Shown one piece after another: positions 51,541 to 61,593 of a DNA stretch of 64,000 nucleotides. The translations under genes and the position numbers were made by a program. This stretch comes from Wolbachia endosymbiont of Ctenocephalides felis wCfeT. GTDB lineage: Bacteria; Pseudomonadota; Alphaproteobacteria; Rickettsiales; Anaplasmataceae. The stretch covers positions 248,001 to 312,000 of the forward strand of contig NZ_CP051156.1 of NCBI RefSeq assembly GCF_012277295.1, given 5' to 3'. The notes below the pieces were generated by a model. That model did no database searches and was not told the DNA's origin. It saw only the letters and a list, made by a program, of their open reading frames with translations. Numbering within the stretch: the first letter of the stretch is position 1; each line of letters starts with the position of its first letter.

Positions 51541-52680
51541 CTGAGTTTTAATTATATTGTTTGTAGACTTCACAGCTAGAACCTCAAACTTCGAGCTAGT
51601 ATTCAAAAATGCTTCAATAGATTTACCAAAAAATTCATATCTCCAATTCTCAAATAATCTACCTTTTTGTTCATATATTGATTCGATTAACTCATCTTTT
51701 GAAGCAACTAATTTTCTTGATATGTTATTTTCCTTACATTGACTTTCTAAAATAATTGACAGTATATCAAACACAGACTTGTCGTAATTTACTGATGCAA
51801 CATCGTCCTGTTGCACCAAGTTCCTTTCATTTTCATTAAAAATGTCTATAAATTCCAACAGATCTTCTTCTTTTATATTCTTAGTATTTTTCTTAAGAAT
51901 ATCCAAAACTTCATCAACACGTTTCACGTTTTTTTCAATCAAACGAGTTATTATTGAATTATTGACTACCTTATTACGATTCATATTACAACGCTGTGCT
52001 AAAGTCTCTTGCCATTCAGTAACTGCCTTAATAGTTACCGGATTTGCTTCACAATCAAATTTTATTCTCTTCCATGCGTTTTTAGGATTATGTAAATACT
52101 TATTTATGTCAGTCACAGATTCCATCTCTTCTTGAAACCAACTGATTCTGTTATTTTCTTCAAGCTTATCGTTCAAAATCTGATACAGGTAGTATAAGTG
52201 TGTAACATCATTTATTGCATAGTCTAGCTGGTCTTCAGATAATGGCCGTTTTAACCAGTCTGAATTTTTAGCTTTGATTTTATCTAGTACTACACCTCGA
52301 TATTTTTCTACTACCTTTGAATAGCCAATGAAATCATGATAATAATAACAAAACATAGCAGCAACCTGAGTATCAAAAATAGGAGCAGGAATACATTTGA
52401 ATACAGTCAATAAGGATTCTATGTCCTGACGACAACTATGAAATACTTTGATAATATCTTGAGAGAGTAATAGCTCCTTAATTGGTGATAGGTCTATTTC
52501 TGGTGCCAATGCATCTACAATGAAATTTCTCTCTCCATAAGAAATCTGTATTAATGATAATTTAGGATAGTAAGCTAGATTATTCCTAATAAATTCCGTG
52601 TCAACTGCTATAAACTTAGGTTCTTTTGCCGTTAATTCTTCGCATATACTTTTTAACTTTGGTGTTGTACTAATTAGCAT
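51484..52680 (-). CDS. rnd: ribonuclease D, C-terminal tail derived from an old IS66 end
   Basis: 398 residues. DEDD exonuclease: AVDTEFIRNN, KVFHSCRQDIESL, DYAINDVTHLYYLY; HRDC region follows. Trims tRNA and other RNA 3' ends. The last 18 residues ISAQPSSKIKSKQEMLKG align with VSIQPGGKIKSRQGMLKR, the frame-1 translation of the live IS66 left end, and the stop codon is also the IS one. So the original 3' end was replaced long ago, and the gene has stayed open since. Confidence 0.92.
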   Translation of the reverse strand: MLISTTPKLKSICEELTAKEPKFIAVDTEFIRNNLAYYPKLSLIQISYGERNFIVDALAPEIDLSPIKELLLSQDIIKVFHSCRQDIESLLTVFKCIPAPIFDTQVAAMFCYYYHDFIGYSKVVEKYRGVVLDKIKAKNSDWLKRPLSEDQLDYAINDVTHLYYLYQILNDKLEENNRISWFQEEMESVTDINKYLHNPKNAWKRIKFDCEANPVTIKAVTEWQETLAQRCNMNRNKVVNNSIITRLIEKNVKRVDEVLDILKKNTKNIKEEDLLEFIDIFNENERNLVQQDDVASVNYDKSVFDILSIILESQCKENNISRKLVASKDELIESIYEQKGRLFENWRYEFFGKSIEAFLNTSSKFEVLAVKSTNNIIKTQISAQPSSKIKSKQEMLKG

Positions 52681-52735
52681 ATATCACTTATATTTTATTT
52701 TTTAATCAATTGCTATGAATGCTTTAGCTTGAGAC

Positions 52736-54070
52736 TTAAACCACAGCAGAATGCACAGTTTTGCCAGAAACGATAGTGCGTGTTACATATCCCTTTACCT
52801 TACGTCCGTCAAAAGGAGAATTCTTTGATTTACTAGCAAAGTTTTCAGTTTTAATTTTCCACTCATGATCCAAATCAACTAAAATTAAGTCTGCAGCAAG
52901 ATTTTTTTGTATGCGCCCACGTGGCACATGTATAATATCTGCAGATTTATATGTTAGTTTTGCCAGAACATCAAACAAGCTCATTTGTCCACTATGGTAA
53001 AGCTCAAGTGAAAGGGGAAGCATTGTTTCAAGGCCAACAATACCAAATGCGGCATTTTCAAGCGGCAGGTCCTTAGAGCTGCGGTCGTGCGGAGCATGAT
53101 CAGTAGCTATACAATCAATAACACCGGTTTTTAGGCCTTCAACCATAGCTAAACGGTCTTCTTCAGTGCGAAGTGGCGGATTCATTTTTGCAATTGCTCC
53201 GTGTTGCTTTACTATATCTTCAGTAAGAGTAAAGTGATGAGGAGTAACCTCACAAGTAACGTTGAGCCCCAAATCTTTTGCCTGCTTGATAGCATCAAGT
53301 GAATCTTTTGAAGAAACGTGCAAAATATGATAGTGCACATCTCTTATGTCTTTCATGAGCAAAATATCACGACTTACCATAACTGATTCTGATGCACTTA
53401 TGATTCCTTTTACTCCTAGCTCTTCAGAAATTTTTCCTTCGTTGATTGCACCACCTGCAGATAGATTTAAGTCCTCTGCATGTTGGGCAATAGGGACGTT
53501 CAACATGCTTGAATAGAGTAACGCCTGCCTCATGATCATAGGATTCATAACTGGCATGCCATCATCAGTAAATCCAACTGCACCTGCTTCTTTCAAAAGT
53601 GCCATTTCAGTCAATTTTTCTTCTGAAGTGGTAATTTTTGCATAAAATTCAACATTGACGTGTGATGTCTCAAGTGTTCTATATTTCAAGTATTGAGCCA
53701 GGAGTACACTATCGATTGCTGGAACGGTGTTTGGTTGACAAACTACGGTTGTAACACCTCCTGCAGCCGCAGATTTACTGCCTGTATATATAGTTTCCTT
53801 ATGCTCTTGACCTGGTTCACGAAAATGCACATGAATATCAACAAGACCTGGCATGAGCACAAGCCCTTTGCAGTCTATAATTTCATCAATTCCGCTTGGA
53901 GTGCCATCCGAAAATAGAGACTCACCAAAATCAACAATTCTATTCCCTTCAGTAAGGAGTGAGCCTTTTATGTCAAGTCTAGATTCGGGGTCAATAATAC
54001 GAGCATTTGTATAGGCAATTTTATAGCCTTCTTTCTGTCCTGTTTGTAGTAAATTCCAAGTTTGAGTCAT
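52736..54070 (-). CDS. pyrC: dihydroorotase
   Basis: 444 residues, amidohydrolase fold of the type I (PyrC/AllB-like) class: metal motif DIHVHFREPGQEHKETI, SAAAGGVTTVVCQPNT, HAEDLNLS, HILHVSSKDSL, CEVTPHHF and CIATDHAPHD. Closes carbamoyl-aspartate to dihydroorotate in de novo pyrimidine synthesis. Zn enzyme, cytoplasmic. Full length, single gene. Confidence 0.94.
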   Translation of the reverse strand: MTQTWNLLQTGQKEGYKIAYTNARIIDPESRLDIKGSLLTEGNRIVDFGESLFSDGTPSGIDEIIDCKGLVLMPGLVDIHVHFREPGQEHKETIYTGSKSAAAGGVTTVVCQPNTVPAIDSVLLAQYLKYRTLETSHVNVEFYAKITTSEEKLTEMALLKEAGAVGFTDDGMPVMNPMIMRQALLYSSMLNVPIAQHAEDLNLSAGGAINEGKISEELGVKGIISASESVMVSRDILLMKDIRDVHYHILHVSSKDSLDAIKQAKDLGLNVTCEVTPHHFTLTEDIVKQHGAIAKMNPPLRTEEDRLAMVEGLKTGVIDCIATDHAPHDRSSKDLPLENAAFGIVGLETMLPLSLELYHSGQMSLFDVLAKLTYKSADIIHVPRGRIQKNLAADLILVDLDHEWKIKTENFASKSKNSPFDGRKVKGYVTRTIVSGKTVHSAVV

Positions 54071-54207
54071 TAGATCTTTAAATGTTAAATAAATTTAAAG
54101 CCTTTTTTAATAAAACGCAATTGAATTAGAATATAGTCTTCGGCTGTTCACCGATTGTTTATTACTTGCATGTTATATTGAGAATATTTTAGTTGGTAAA
54201 GTGGGGC

Positions 54208-55062
54208 ATGAAAAGTAAACGTTCTTCCAGTGGTTTTAAGACTGGTGCAAAACTTGGTATTTATGCCTATATTGCAAGTATAATCTTGGGGCCAGCACTT
54301 CTTATGATTGCTCCTCCTTTATTTCTTTTGCCAGCCGCCTTGCTTGTTATGAATCCCGTAGCTTGTATAGGATTTGGGATAGCCGTTACGCTAATGTCTG
54401 GAGTAGGTGGAATGATTGGTAAAGCCATTTACGAAGAAGTAGTGAAACCCTTAGCTAACTCCTTTACGGATTTCATTAACGAAAAAATACACAAATCTTT
54501 GATCAATTTAGCTAATTCAATTAAAAATTTCATTGGTGAGAAAATAGGCAAGCCTATAGCTAATTTAGCCAATTCAGTTAAAAATTTTATTAGTGAAAAA
54601 GTAGGAAAACCTTTAAGTCACCTGATAACAAAAGATTTTTAGTGAAAAGGAGGAGAGCAAAGGAACTACCGCCTTAGGCAACACAGCGAGAGTTGCATCA
54701 ACAGTTCTGGCCTTTTTATTGCTTGGTCCCATAGGTGGTCTAGTAGTGGGAGCTTTAGCGCTAGCAGACTATGCATCAAACGGTAGGCTCTCTGTAGCAG
54801 GAAAAATATTTCGTCTGGTATAGGAAACATCTTAAAAAGTACATTAACAGGAGAGCCTTCATCACATGAAAAAAAGCAGATAGATGCTTTTAAACAGGAC
54901 CTATATGTGAAGGAACACAATAATTTTAAAGGTTTTAACAATAAAGTTAAAGCTCAGGCTAAAGAACTTGGCAAGGAGTTTAAAGAAGTAGTAGTAAACA
55001 ACAAAGTAACTCAAAACAAGGTCAATGATACTTCAAAGCAACAAGGTATAGGACGCTATTAA
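54208..55062 (+). pseudogene. small Wolbachia membrane-protein family member, frameshifted paralogue of 23564-24322
   Basis: Aligns with 23564-24322 from about 120 bases upstream of the ATG to the stop (KQQGIG). Start ATG 54208 by homology. One extra A in acaaaagat (about 54629) shifts the frame to a stop at 54642; one A missing in ggaaaaatat (about 54805) shifts it back. It has an extra tandem repeat unit in the Lys-rich region (IGKPIANLANSVKNFISEKV). Both lesions are in A runs. Presumably inactive; the first 145 residues could still be made. Confidence 0.85.
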
Positions 55063-55089
55063 TGCTTACTTTCCTACACTCAAAGTTAT

Positions 55090-57357
55090 TTAACTAAGCT
55101 CTGGCTTAGGCCCTAGCTGAGTGACAAATAGATCCCTATTACTTGTGTCAGGAATAGGATCACTCACAGATTCTGTTTTAGATAATGCATTGTTTACATA
55201 ATCAAGTACAACCGAATTAAGCACAGCCTGATCCTTGCCTGGCTCTTGACTACGTTCTCCAAGTATTAATGACGTAAGAACTAGTGCAAAGCCCACTGTA
55301 AACACCACAAGAGATCCAATAAGAATCTCCATAATAGCTAATACCGGAAATGATAGCATTAAACTCCATCCTAATATACCTAAAGACGTTATCGTGATAC
55401 TTTTAATATAGTATTTTCTGTTTTCTTTTTTTATGTAGGAATCTACTGATGGCTTAACGCCTTCTAAAAGTGAGAAATCTACAATAATCATAGCCTTTTC
55501 TTCAGGAGTTAGCTTATTACACTTTAGTATCAACTTAGCTCCTGAAAAATTTTCCCTTATTTTCTCAAGAAAACGATTGCGGTCATCTTTTTCTTGAGGT
55601 GTGATATTCTTTTTGAGACAGAGGAGTTTTCTCTTTTCTGCAATTCTTAGATTACTTCCAACTATTAACTGAACCTCATCTTTATATGTAGGCGCCCGCG
55701 TTATCCAGCTGCTTGCCATTTTACTTAGCTTATCTATCATATCCTCATTCAGAAGAGAAGCAGTACCAGTTGCCGATCTACATGTCACAGCACCTTCCGA
55801 CAAGTTTTTAGCAGTATCCCTTCGAAAATATCCCCTATTTTCGATTCTTAATGTATTGCTTCTTATACCTTTCAGACATTGACCGTCCATCACACTAGCA
55901 TATATACGGTTTTCTGCATATGCGCGTGTACGAAGCTCTTGATAAGTATTGTTATTAGACAAGTAATTAAAAAGCTCATCTTCATTTGCAATTAAGAATT
56001 GATAGTATGAAATTTTGCTATTGCCGATTTTATTATTTTGCATTTCCTGCAACTCATTTTTGCAATCATCCCAAAAAGCAGAAAGTTCAGCATTATTGGT
56101 GACGCTTTTTAATTTTTCTGCTTGAGGGTTGTGTGATACAAAGTATGGAATTAGAATTTTTACTGACTCTCTATCGGCAACATCTACAACAGTATCTCCT
56201 TTCTTATCTCTTATGTTAGGGTTCACTCCTTTTGCAAGTAGAAACTTTATTATTCCAATATCCCATCGTCTTACAGCATGACGTAAAATAATTTCTCCAT
56301 TTTTATCTGTTGAATTAATTGGAAAAGGGTACTTATCAGGGTTTTGTAGTATATCTTTGGTGTCCTGCCCATTATTATCATACGGAACCATTTTGAAAAC
56401 TAAATTTTTTACAGTCTCTTCATCTAATCTACCAAATTTACCATCATTGTAAGATTTTACTAAGGCATTAAAGACATTAGAATGAAAGTCATTAACTTTA
56501 ATTTTTACTTGATTTAGAAATTGTAATAGGGCAAGAGCTTCTAAGCCTTCAACTCCAATGTTGTCTGGATGTGAATACAGTGAACTAAAATCCAGTGAAG
56601 TAAGATTTACGAGCTTAGCAGCTAATAATGCTTTTATACCTTTATTTCCAATCTTGTTGCCACCTAATTTCAGTTTAACAAGTTTTGAAAGATTAGTTAT
56701 TACATCTACACCTTCAGCTCTAATGTCGTTTTCATACAAATCTAGCTCAGTAAGTTCTGAGAAATTAGCTAATGCCTTTGCACCTTTAGCTGTAATTTTG
56801 TTTCCACTTAACCTCAGTTTAACAAGTTTTGAAAGATTACCATTACCTAGTGCCTCTACGCCTTCATCTTCAATCTCGTTTCCATCTAAATCTAGTTCAG
56901 TAAGTTCTGAAAGATTACCACTAGCTAGTTCCTTTACACCTTCAGCTCTGAGTTTGTTTCCACTTAATCTCAGTTTAACAAGTTTTGAAAGATTAGTTAG
57001 TGCCCTCGCAGTTGTAATTTCGTTACAACTCAAATCCAGTTCAATAAGATTTGGAAGATTATCAGCTATTACCTTTAAGCCTTCATCTCTAATTTTGTTT
57101 TTACTTAAATTTAGTTTAGTAAGATTTGGAAAATTCTTAGCTAGAACTGGAACTAATTCTTTAATATCATCGTCACTAACTCCGCAAAAATGCAAATCGA
57201 GCTCTTTAACATTGTGTTTAGTGCTATATTGATTTAAAAATTCTATTAATGCCTTTATATTCCACTTACTACCGCTGCGGCGTATAATTAAAACACTACC
57301 TAAAGTACAACTTCTGAAATATCTTTCCATATCATTAAGATTCGTCTCAGTATTCAT
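55090..57357 (-). CDS. leucine-rich-repeat protein with ankyrin and PRANC-like module and C-terminal membrane segments
   Basis: 755 residues, uninterrupted. Residues ~45-290: about nine ribonuclease-inhibitor-type LRRs (LTELDLDGNEIEDEGVEALG). ~345-405: one or two ankyrin repeats (LRHAVRRWDIGIIKFLLAKG). ~425-500: ELSAFWDDCKNELQEMQNNK and FLIANEDELFNYL, the same module as in the ankyrin gene at 417-1580. ~660-715: two hydrophobic segments (ITSLGILGWSLMLSFPVLAI, LIGSLVVFTVGFALVLTSLI). A likely host-interaction protein anchored in a membrane; eukaryotic-type LRRs support that but do not prove it. Promoter at 57396-57424. Confidence 0.82.
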   Translation of the reverse strand: MNTETNLNDMERYFRSCTLGSVLIIRRSGSKWNIKALIEFLNQYSTKHNVKELDLHFCGVSDDDIKELVPVLAKNFPNLTKLNLSKNKIRDEGLKVIADNLPNLIELDLSCNEITTARALTNLSKLVKLRLSGNKLRAEGVKELASGNLSELTELDLDGNEIEDEGVEALGNGNLSKLVKLRLSGNKITAKGAKALANFSELTELDLYENDIRAEGVDVITNLSKLVKLKLGGNKIGNKGIKALLAAKLVNLTSLDFSSLYSHPDNIGVEGLEALALLQFLNQVKIKVNDFHSNVFNALVKSYNDGKFGRLDEETVKNLVFKMVPYDNNGQDTKDILQNPDKYPFPINSTDKNGEIILRHAVRRWDIGIIKFLLAKGVNPNIRDKKGDTVVDVADRESVKILIPYFVSHNPQAEKLKSVTNNAELSAFWDDCKNELQEMQNNKIGNSKISYYQFLIANEDELFNYLSNNNTYQELRTRAYAENRIYASVMDGQCLKGIRSNTLRIENRGYFRRDTAKNLSEGAVTCRSATGTASLLNEDMIDKLSKMASSWITRAPTYKDEVQLIVGSNLRIAEKRKLLCLKKNITPQEKDDRNRFLEKIRENFSGAKLILKCNKLTPEEKAMIIVDFSLLEGVKPSVDSYIKKENRKYYIKSITITSLGILGWSLMLSFPVLAIMEILIGSLVVFTVGFALVLTSLILGERSQEPGKDQAVLNSVVLDYVNNALSKTESVSDPIPDTSNRDLFVTQLGPKPELS

Positions 57358-57395
57358 TCCACTTCTCCATTAAAAATATTATTACTAATATAAAT

Positions 57396-57424
57396 ATTTT
57401 ATCTAATATTTTAACTTTTATCAA
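57396..57424 (-). promoter_or_regulatory. promoter of the LRR gene 55090-57357
   Basis: Minus strand TTGATA, 17-base spacer AAAGTTAAAATATTAGA, TAAAAT, about 40 bases before the ATG. Nearly identical to the element before the other LRR gene (63731-63759), spacer included. Confidence 0.7.
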
Positions 57425-57478
57425 TCTTTTTAAGTATGTAGAGGATTTTGGATATGCTCAAGTTATTGTAGAAAGGTA

Positions 57479-57569
57479 TGGCGGACGGAATGGGATTTGA
57501 ACCCATGGTATGCTTATCACATACGTCAGTTTTCAAGACTGGTGCCTTAAACCGCTCGGCCATCCGTCC
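57479..57569 (-). tRNA. tRNA-Ser (anticodon UGA)
   Basis: Minus strand folds as a class II tRNA: acceptor GGACGGA (57569-57563) with TCCGTCC (57489-57483), discriminator G, encoded CCA at 57481-57479; D arm GGCCGAGCGG; anticodon arm CAGTCTTGAAAACTG with anticodon TGA; long variable arm; T loop GGTTCAAATCC. Reads UCN codons. Confidence 0.96.
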
Positions 57570-57699
57570 ATTTTTTTTCTATCACAATATTAAGCTTTAG
57601 GCAATCTATAATTATTTCTGGGCAAGGCCAAATTCTAGTTTACTTGAAGTCTATTAGCTGTTATTTCTTTTAAACACATTGTGTTTAAATACTTATAAC

Positions 57700-58350
57700 A
57701 TGTTTAGAGTTTTTTCTAAAATTTTATTTATATTTACAGCTTTAGTTCTTGGTTTTCTGGTGGCATATAATGCTGAAGCTAAATCTAAAGTGCATCTAAG
57801 TAAGAGATATATACCACCTGGTAACCCTGGAGGTAAAGATTTTCATACAGATGAAGAGTTTGCTGAGTCATATAAGTTATATGAAAAGCGTAGAGAGCTC
57901 CTTAAGAAAAAGAAACTACAAGATCGAGCAAATGCTCGTGTAAGTAAGGAAGATCTAATTGAAAAGTTAAAAGAGAAAAGAATTGCCAGCGAGTTAAGTG
58001 ATGATGCAGAAGCTTGCGTAGTAGATGATGAAGATGATGATATGGTAAATCAACATGGCATTAATATAGCACGTCTAAAAGGTGCTGTGTTTATAGATCA
58101 AGACTATGATTTCCAAGATGAGAATGAGCAGCAATACAGTCAACAAAAAGGAGTTAGGAAAGAAGTAAAGAATGCTGCTTCAACACGAGAAAAAAAAATT
58201 TCTCCTGTAAATGTCACTATAAAAGAAACCCCATCAAAGGGAATGTGCTCACATGATTCCATTGCTAATCTAAATAGTACAGATATTGATAAGCAATACA
58301 GTTTGAATGGTTCAGATTCATTTAAAAGCGTGATTGACACATCAGAGTAG
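57700..58350 (+). CDS. hypothetical secreted/periplasmic protein
   Basis: 216 residues from MFRVFSKILFIFTALVLGFL (ATG 57700; a TTG 21 bases upstream is in frame but unsupported). Signal peptide ends near YNAEAKS. The mature part is highly charged: a Lys-rich helix (YKLYEKRRELLKKKKLQDRA), an acidic patch (DDEDDDM), then a Ser/Thr-rich tail with one Cys. No family recognised. 41 bases before ispG on the same strand. Confidence 0.65.
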   Translation: MFRVFSKILFIFTALVLGFLVAYNAEAKSKVHLSKRYIPPGNPGGKDFHTDEEFAESYKLYEKRRELLKKKKLQDRANARVSKEDLIEKLKEKRIASELSDDAEACVVDDEDDDMVNQHGINIARLKGAVFIDQDYDFQDENEQQYSQQKGVRKEVKNAASTREKKISPVNVTIKETPSKGMCSHDSIANLNSTDIDKQYSLNGSDSFKSVIDTSE

Positions 58351-58391
58351 CCTTTGTATATTGAATTTGTAATATTGGCTGTGTAAAATCT

Positions 58392-59660
58392 ATGTATTAT
58401 CTAGTAAATGGTGAGGTGTTAACTGTCAATAGACATAGGACTCACGTTGTTGAAGTAGGAAAAGTAAAGATAGGAGGAGATAACCCAATAGTTGTGCAGT
58501 CTATGGCGCTTGGTGTGCATATAGATTCTGATAATATAAAAAATGACTCCAAAAAGTATGCAAAAGAAATAATAGAACTGGAACGTGCAGGTTCAGAGCT
58601 AGTAAGAATTGCTTTGAACTCAGAAGAAGTGGCAAGAGCGATACCTTATATAGTAGAAGAAATAAGTAAAGAAGGTTTAGATAATAAGATATTGGTAGGC
58701 TGTGGGCAATATGAGTTGGATAAGCTAATTCAAGATTATCCAGATAATATCAAAATGCTGGGTAAAATTAGAATAAATCCAGGCAATATAGGTTTTGGCG
58801 ACAAACGTGACGAGAAATTCGAGAGAGTTATAAAATATGCAGTAAAGCATAATATTCCTATCAGAATTGGAGTAAATTTGGGCAGTCTTGACAAATATTT
58901 GTCACAAAAACTTATGGATGAAAATTCTTTGTCTAGTAATCCAAAATCCTCTGATGTCATATTGCGCAAAGCGCTTATTATGTCAGCCTTAAGTAGCGCA
59001 AAAAAAGCCGAAGAGATTGGCCTCAGTCCAGATAAGATAATCATTTCTTGCAAAGTTAGCAAAGTACAGGATTTAATCTCAGTTTATACAGCACTTGCAA
59101 AATCATCTAACTACGCACTGCATTTAGGTTTAACTGAAGCTGGTATGGGGAATAAAGGTGTGATTAATACAACAGCAGGCCTGACTTATTTGCTGCAAAA
59201 TGGTATTGGAGATACCATCAGAGCTTCTTTAACCCAGCGCCCTGGTGAATCGCGTACTGATGAGGTGATAGTATGTCAGGAAATATTGCAGTCAATAGGT
59301 TTGCGTTATTTTAATCCTCAAGTAAATTCATGCCCTGGCTGTGGACGTACAAGTAGTGATAATTTTCGCATATTAACTGAAAAAGTAAATGATTACATAA
59401 AAGATTGCATGCCAATATGGAAACATGATCATCCAGGTGTAGAGCGTATGAGTGTTGCCGTTATGGGGTGCATAGTAAATGGTCCTGGAGAAAGCAAGCA
59501 TGCAAATTTGGGAATCAGCCTTCCTGGTTATGGAGAGAGACCCGTTTCAGCAGTTTATAAGGATGGTAAATACTTTAAAACCTTGCAAGGTGACAATATT
59601 TTTGAAGAGTTTAAGGTGATTATTAGTAAGTATGTGGAAGAGCATTACGCATACAAATAG
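58392..59660 (+). CDS. ispG: 4-hydroxy-3-methylbut-2-en-1-yl diphosphate synthase (flavodoxin)
   Basis: 422 residues. [14 protein letters not shown] near the N-terminus, [15 protein letters not shown], Fe-S ligands in [14 protein letters not shown] and [21 protein letters not shown]. Penultimate MEP-pathway step, reducing MEcPP to HMBPP with a 4Fe-4S cluster. Provides isoprenoids for undecaprenyl carrier and the quinone tail. Confidence 0.96.
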   Translation: MYYLVNGEVLTVNRHRTHVVEVGKVKIGGDNPIVVQSMALGVHIDSDNIKNDSKKYAKEIIELERAGSELVRIALNSEEVARAIPYIVEEISKEGLDNKILVGCGQYELDKLIQDYPDNIKMLGKIRINPGNIGFGDKRDEKFERVIKYAVKHNIPIRIGVNLGSLDKYLSQKLMDENSLSSNPKSSDVILRKALIMSALSSAKKAEEIGLSPDKIIISCKVSKVQDLISVYTALAKSSNYALHLGLTEAGMGNKGVINTTAGLTYLLQNGIGDTIRASLTQRPGESRTDEVIVCQEILQSIGLRYFNPQVNSCPGCGRTSSDNFRILTEKVNDYIKDCMPIWKHDHPGVERMSVAVMGCIVNGPGESKHANLGISLPGYGERPVSAVYKDGKYFKTLQGDNIFEEFKVIISKYVEEHYAYK

Positions 59661-59727
59661 TAGATCTTTTGCACTATAATCTTATAGTAGAAGTTATAGC
59701 TATATAGTAAATCTATTAACTATTAAT

Positions 59728-60438
59728 ATGAACAGTAATATGAGTAAATCACAATTAGTTAAAGAGGTATTTGATTCTGTAGCAGGTTGCTATGACATCA
59801 TGAACGACATAATGAGCATAGGGATGCACAGGCTATGGAAAGAAAAGGTAGTAAATAGCATGTGCTTTTCCAGAGATACCAAGGTTTTAGATGTTGCTGG
59901 AGGAACTGGAGATATAGCAGTCAGGATAGCAAAAAGGGAACCTAGTGCTAAGGTTACAGTGTGTGATATAAATCAAAATATGCTGAATAAAGGACGTGAT
60001 AGGGCAGTAAATTCAAATATGCTAAACCTTGATTGGGTATGTGCGGATGCAGAAAATTTGCCATTTGCAGATTCAGAATTTGATTATTGCACAATAGCAT
60101 TTGGTATTCGAAATGTTTCTGATCGTAAGAAAGCACTAGGTGAAATATATAGAGTATTAAAGCCAAGTGGAAAATTTCTCTGCTTAGAATTTGCTCCCAT
60201 GCATTACCAAAATAAGGCATTTACTAAACTTTATGACTTGTATTCATTTGAAGTGATTCCAAGAGTTGGCAGCATAGTTGCAAAAGACAAGAGTGCTTAT
60301 GAATATTTAGTAAAAAGTATAAGAGAATTCCCAACACAAGTTGATTTTAAAGTGGAAATTGAAGAAGTGGGTTTTAAGAATGTTGAGTTTCATAATATGA
60401 GTTATGGAATAGTGGCATTACATATTGGAACAAAATGA
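59728..60438 (+). CDS. ubiE: ubiquinone/menaquinone biosynthesis C-methyltransferase UbiE
   Basis: 236 residues. SAM-binding [66 protein letters not shown] are diagnostic of UbiE. Methylates the quinone ring, feeding respiration. Its stop overlaps the next gene by 4 bases (ATGA). Confidence 0.95.
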   Translation: MNSNMSKSQLVKEVFDSVAGCYDIMNDIMSIGMHRLWKEKVVNSMCFSRDTKVLDVAGGTGDIAVRIAKREPSAKVTVCDINQNMLNKGRDRAVNSNMLNLDWVCADAENLPFADSEFDYCTIAFGIRNVSDRKKALGEIYRVLKPSGKFLCLEFAPMHYQNKAFTKLYDLYSFEVIPRVGSIVAKDKSAYEYLVKSIREFPTQVDFKVEIEEVGFKNVEFHNMSYGIVALHIGTK

Positions 60439-61541
60439 AAGTTAAGTTCTGGCTAGATTATTATTTAATCCTTCCAGTAATTTTCCTTCTTATTATAAGC
60501 TTTATTCTTGTTTACTCGGCTAGCCCAGCAATTGCACAGCGTCTTTCTTTATCGCAAGATTATTTCATAAAGCGTCATATAATTTACATAGCTTTGTCAT
60601 TAATTACCTTAATAACATTTGCTTCTTTTAATACACAAGTCATACGTAACCTTTCATTCTTTGGTTTTGTTTTATTTGTTACTTTAATGGTAGCTGCAAT
60701 TGTTCTAGGTATAGAGGCAAAAGGCGCTAAAAGATGGTTATATATTTTTAAAGTATCAATTCAACCATCTGAATTTATGAGATCTTTCTTTTCGATTGTG
60801 ATAGCCAGCATTTTGGCAAGTGAAGTAAAATTTAAAGTACATATGTCTACTGCAATATTTCTATTAGTTTTTGTTCTTCTGCTAATGCAGCCTGATTTTA
60901 GTATGTCTATGCTTTTGACGTATTCTTTTATCAGTCAGATGTTTATTGCATGTATACCATTTTTATACTTTTTATGTATAGGGGGAATGGTTACAATCGG
61001 AATTATATCAGCTTATTTATGTCTTCCACACATAAAACAGAGAATCTATAATTTTCTTTTTTTTGCTCAGCGCGATAATTTTCAGATCACAAAATCATTA
61101 GAAGCATTTAAAAAAGGTCAATTAACTGGAGTTGGTCCTGGTGAAGGTAGCGTAAAGATGGTTCTTCCTGATTGCCATACGGATTTTGTATTTTCTGTTC
61201 TGGCTGAAGAGTTTGGCTTGGTTATGTGCTTGGTTACACTGATATTATTTGGCATAATCTCTGCCCGCCTTCTTTATCTTATATATAAAGAAGATGAATT
61301 GTTTAATCTACTGGTAATTTTTGGTATATCAATTCAATTCATAACACAGTTAATAATAAATATAGGAGTAACATTGAGCATTTTTCCCACTACTGGTATA
61401 ACCTTACCGTTCCTTAGTTATGGCGGCTCTTCCCTTTTATCTTCAAGTATTGCTATCGGCATTATGTTATCTTTTAGTAGAAAACAAGCCATTGCATTAA
61501 ATTTTAACGAGCGTATTATTACTAGAATAGCAAAACTTTAG
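60435..61541 (+). CDS. ftsW: SEDS-family lipid II polymerase/flippase FtsW (or RodA)
   Basis: 368 residues with about ten membrane helices. SEDS motifs: [35 protein letters not shown] with [12 protein letters not shown], and [24 protein letters not shown] proteins polymerise glycan from lipid II at division (FtsW) or elongation (RodA) sites in the inner membrane; FtsW is favoured by the short N-terminus and the GPGEGS loop, but RodA is not excluded. Coupled to ubiE. Consistent with murC and dapF retention. Confidence 0.85.
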   Translation: MKVKFWLDYYLILPVIFLLIISFILVYSASPAIAQRLSLSQDYFIKRHIIYIALSLITLITFASFNTQVIRNLSFFGFVLFVTLMVAAIVLGIEAKGAKRWLYIFKVSIQPSEFMRSFFSIVIASILASEVKFKVHMSTAIFLLVFVLLLMQPDFSMSMLLTYSFISQMFIACIPFLYFLCIGGMVTIGIISAYLCLPHIKQRIYNFLFFAQRDNFQITKSLEAFKKGQLTGVGPGEGSVKMVLPDCHTDFVFSVLAEEFGLVMCLVTLILFGIISARLLYLIYKEDELFNLLVIFGISIQFITQLIINIGVTLSIFPTTGITLPFLSYGGSSLLSSSIAIGIMLSFSRKQAIALNFNERIITRIAKL

Positions 61542-61593
61542 TTACTGAAAATTTTCATTTAGTATAATATGGATACAGAGTAAGAGAAAATCT

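Noticed and set aside
57600..57700. Additional tRNA or small RNA near tRNA-Ser
   Set aside because: No second cloverleaf or stable hairpin could be drawn in the flanking sequence.
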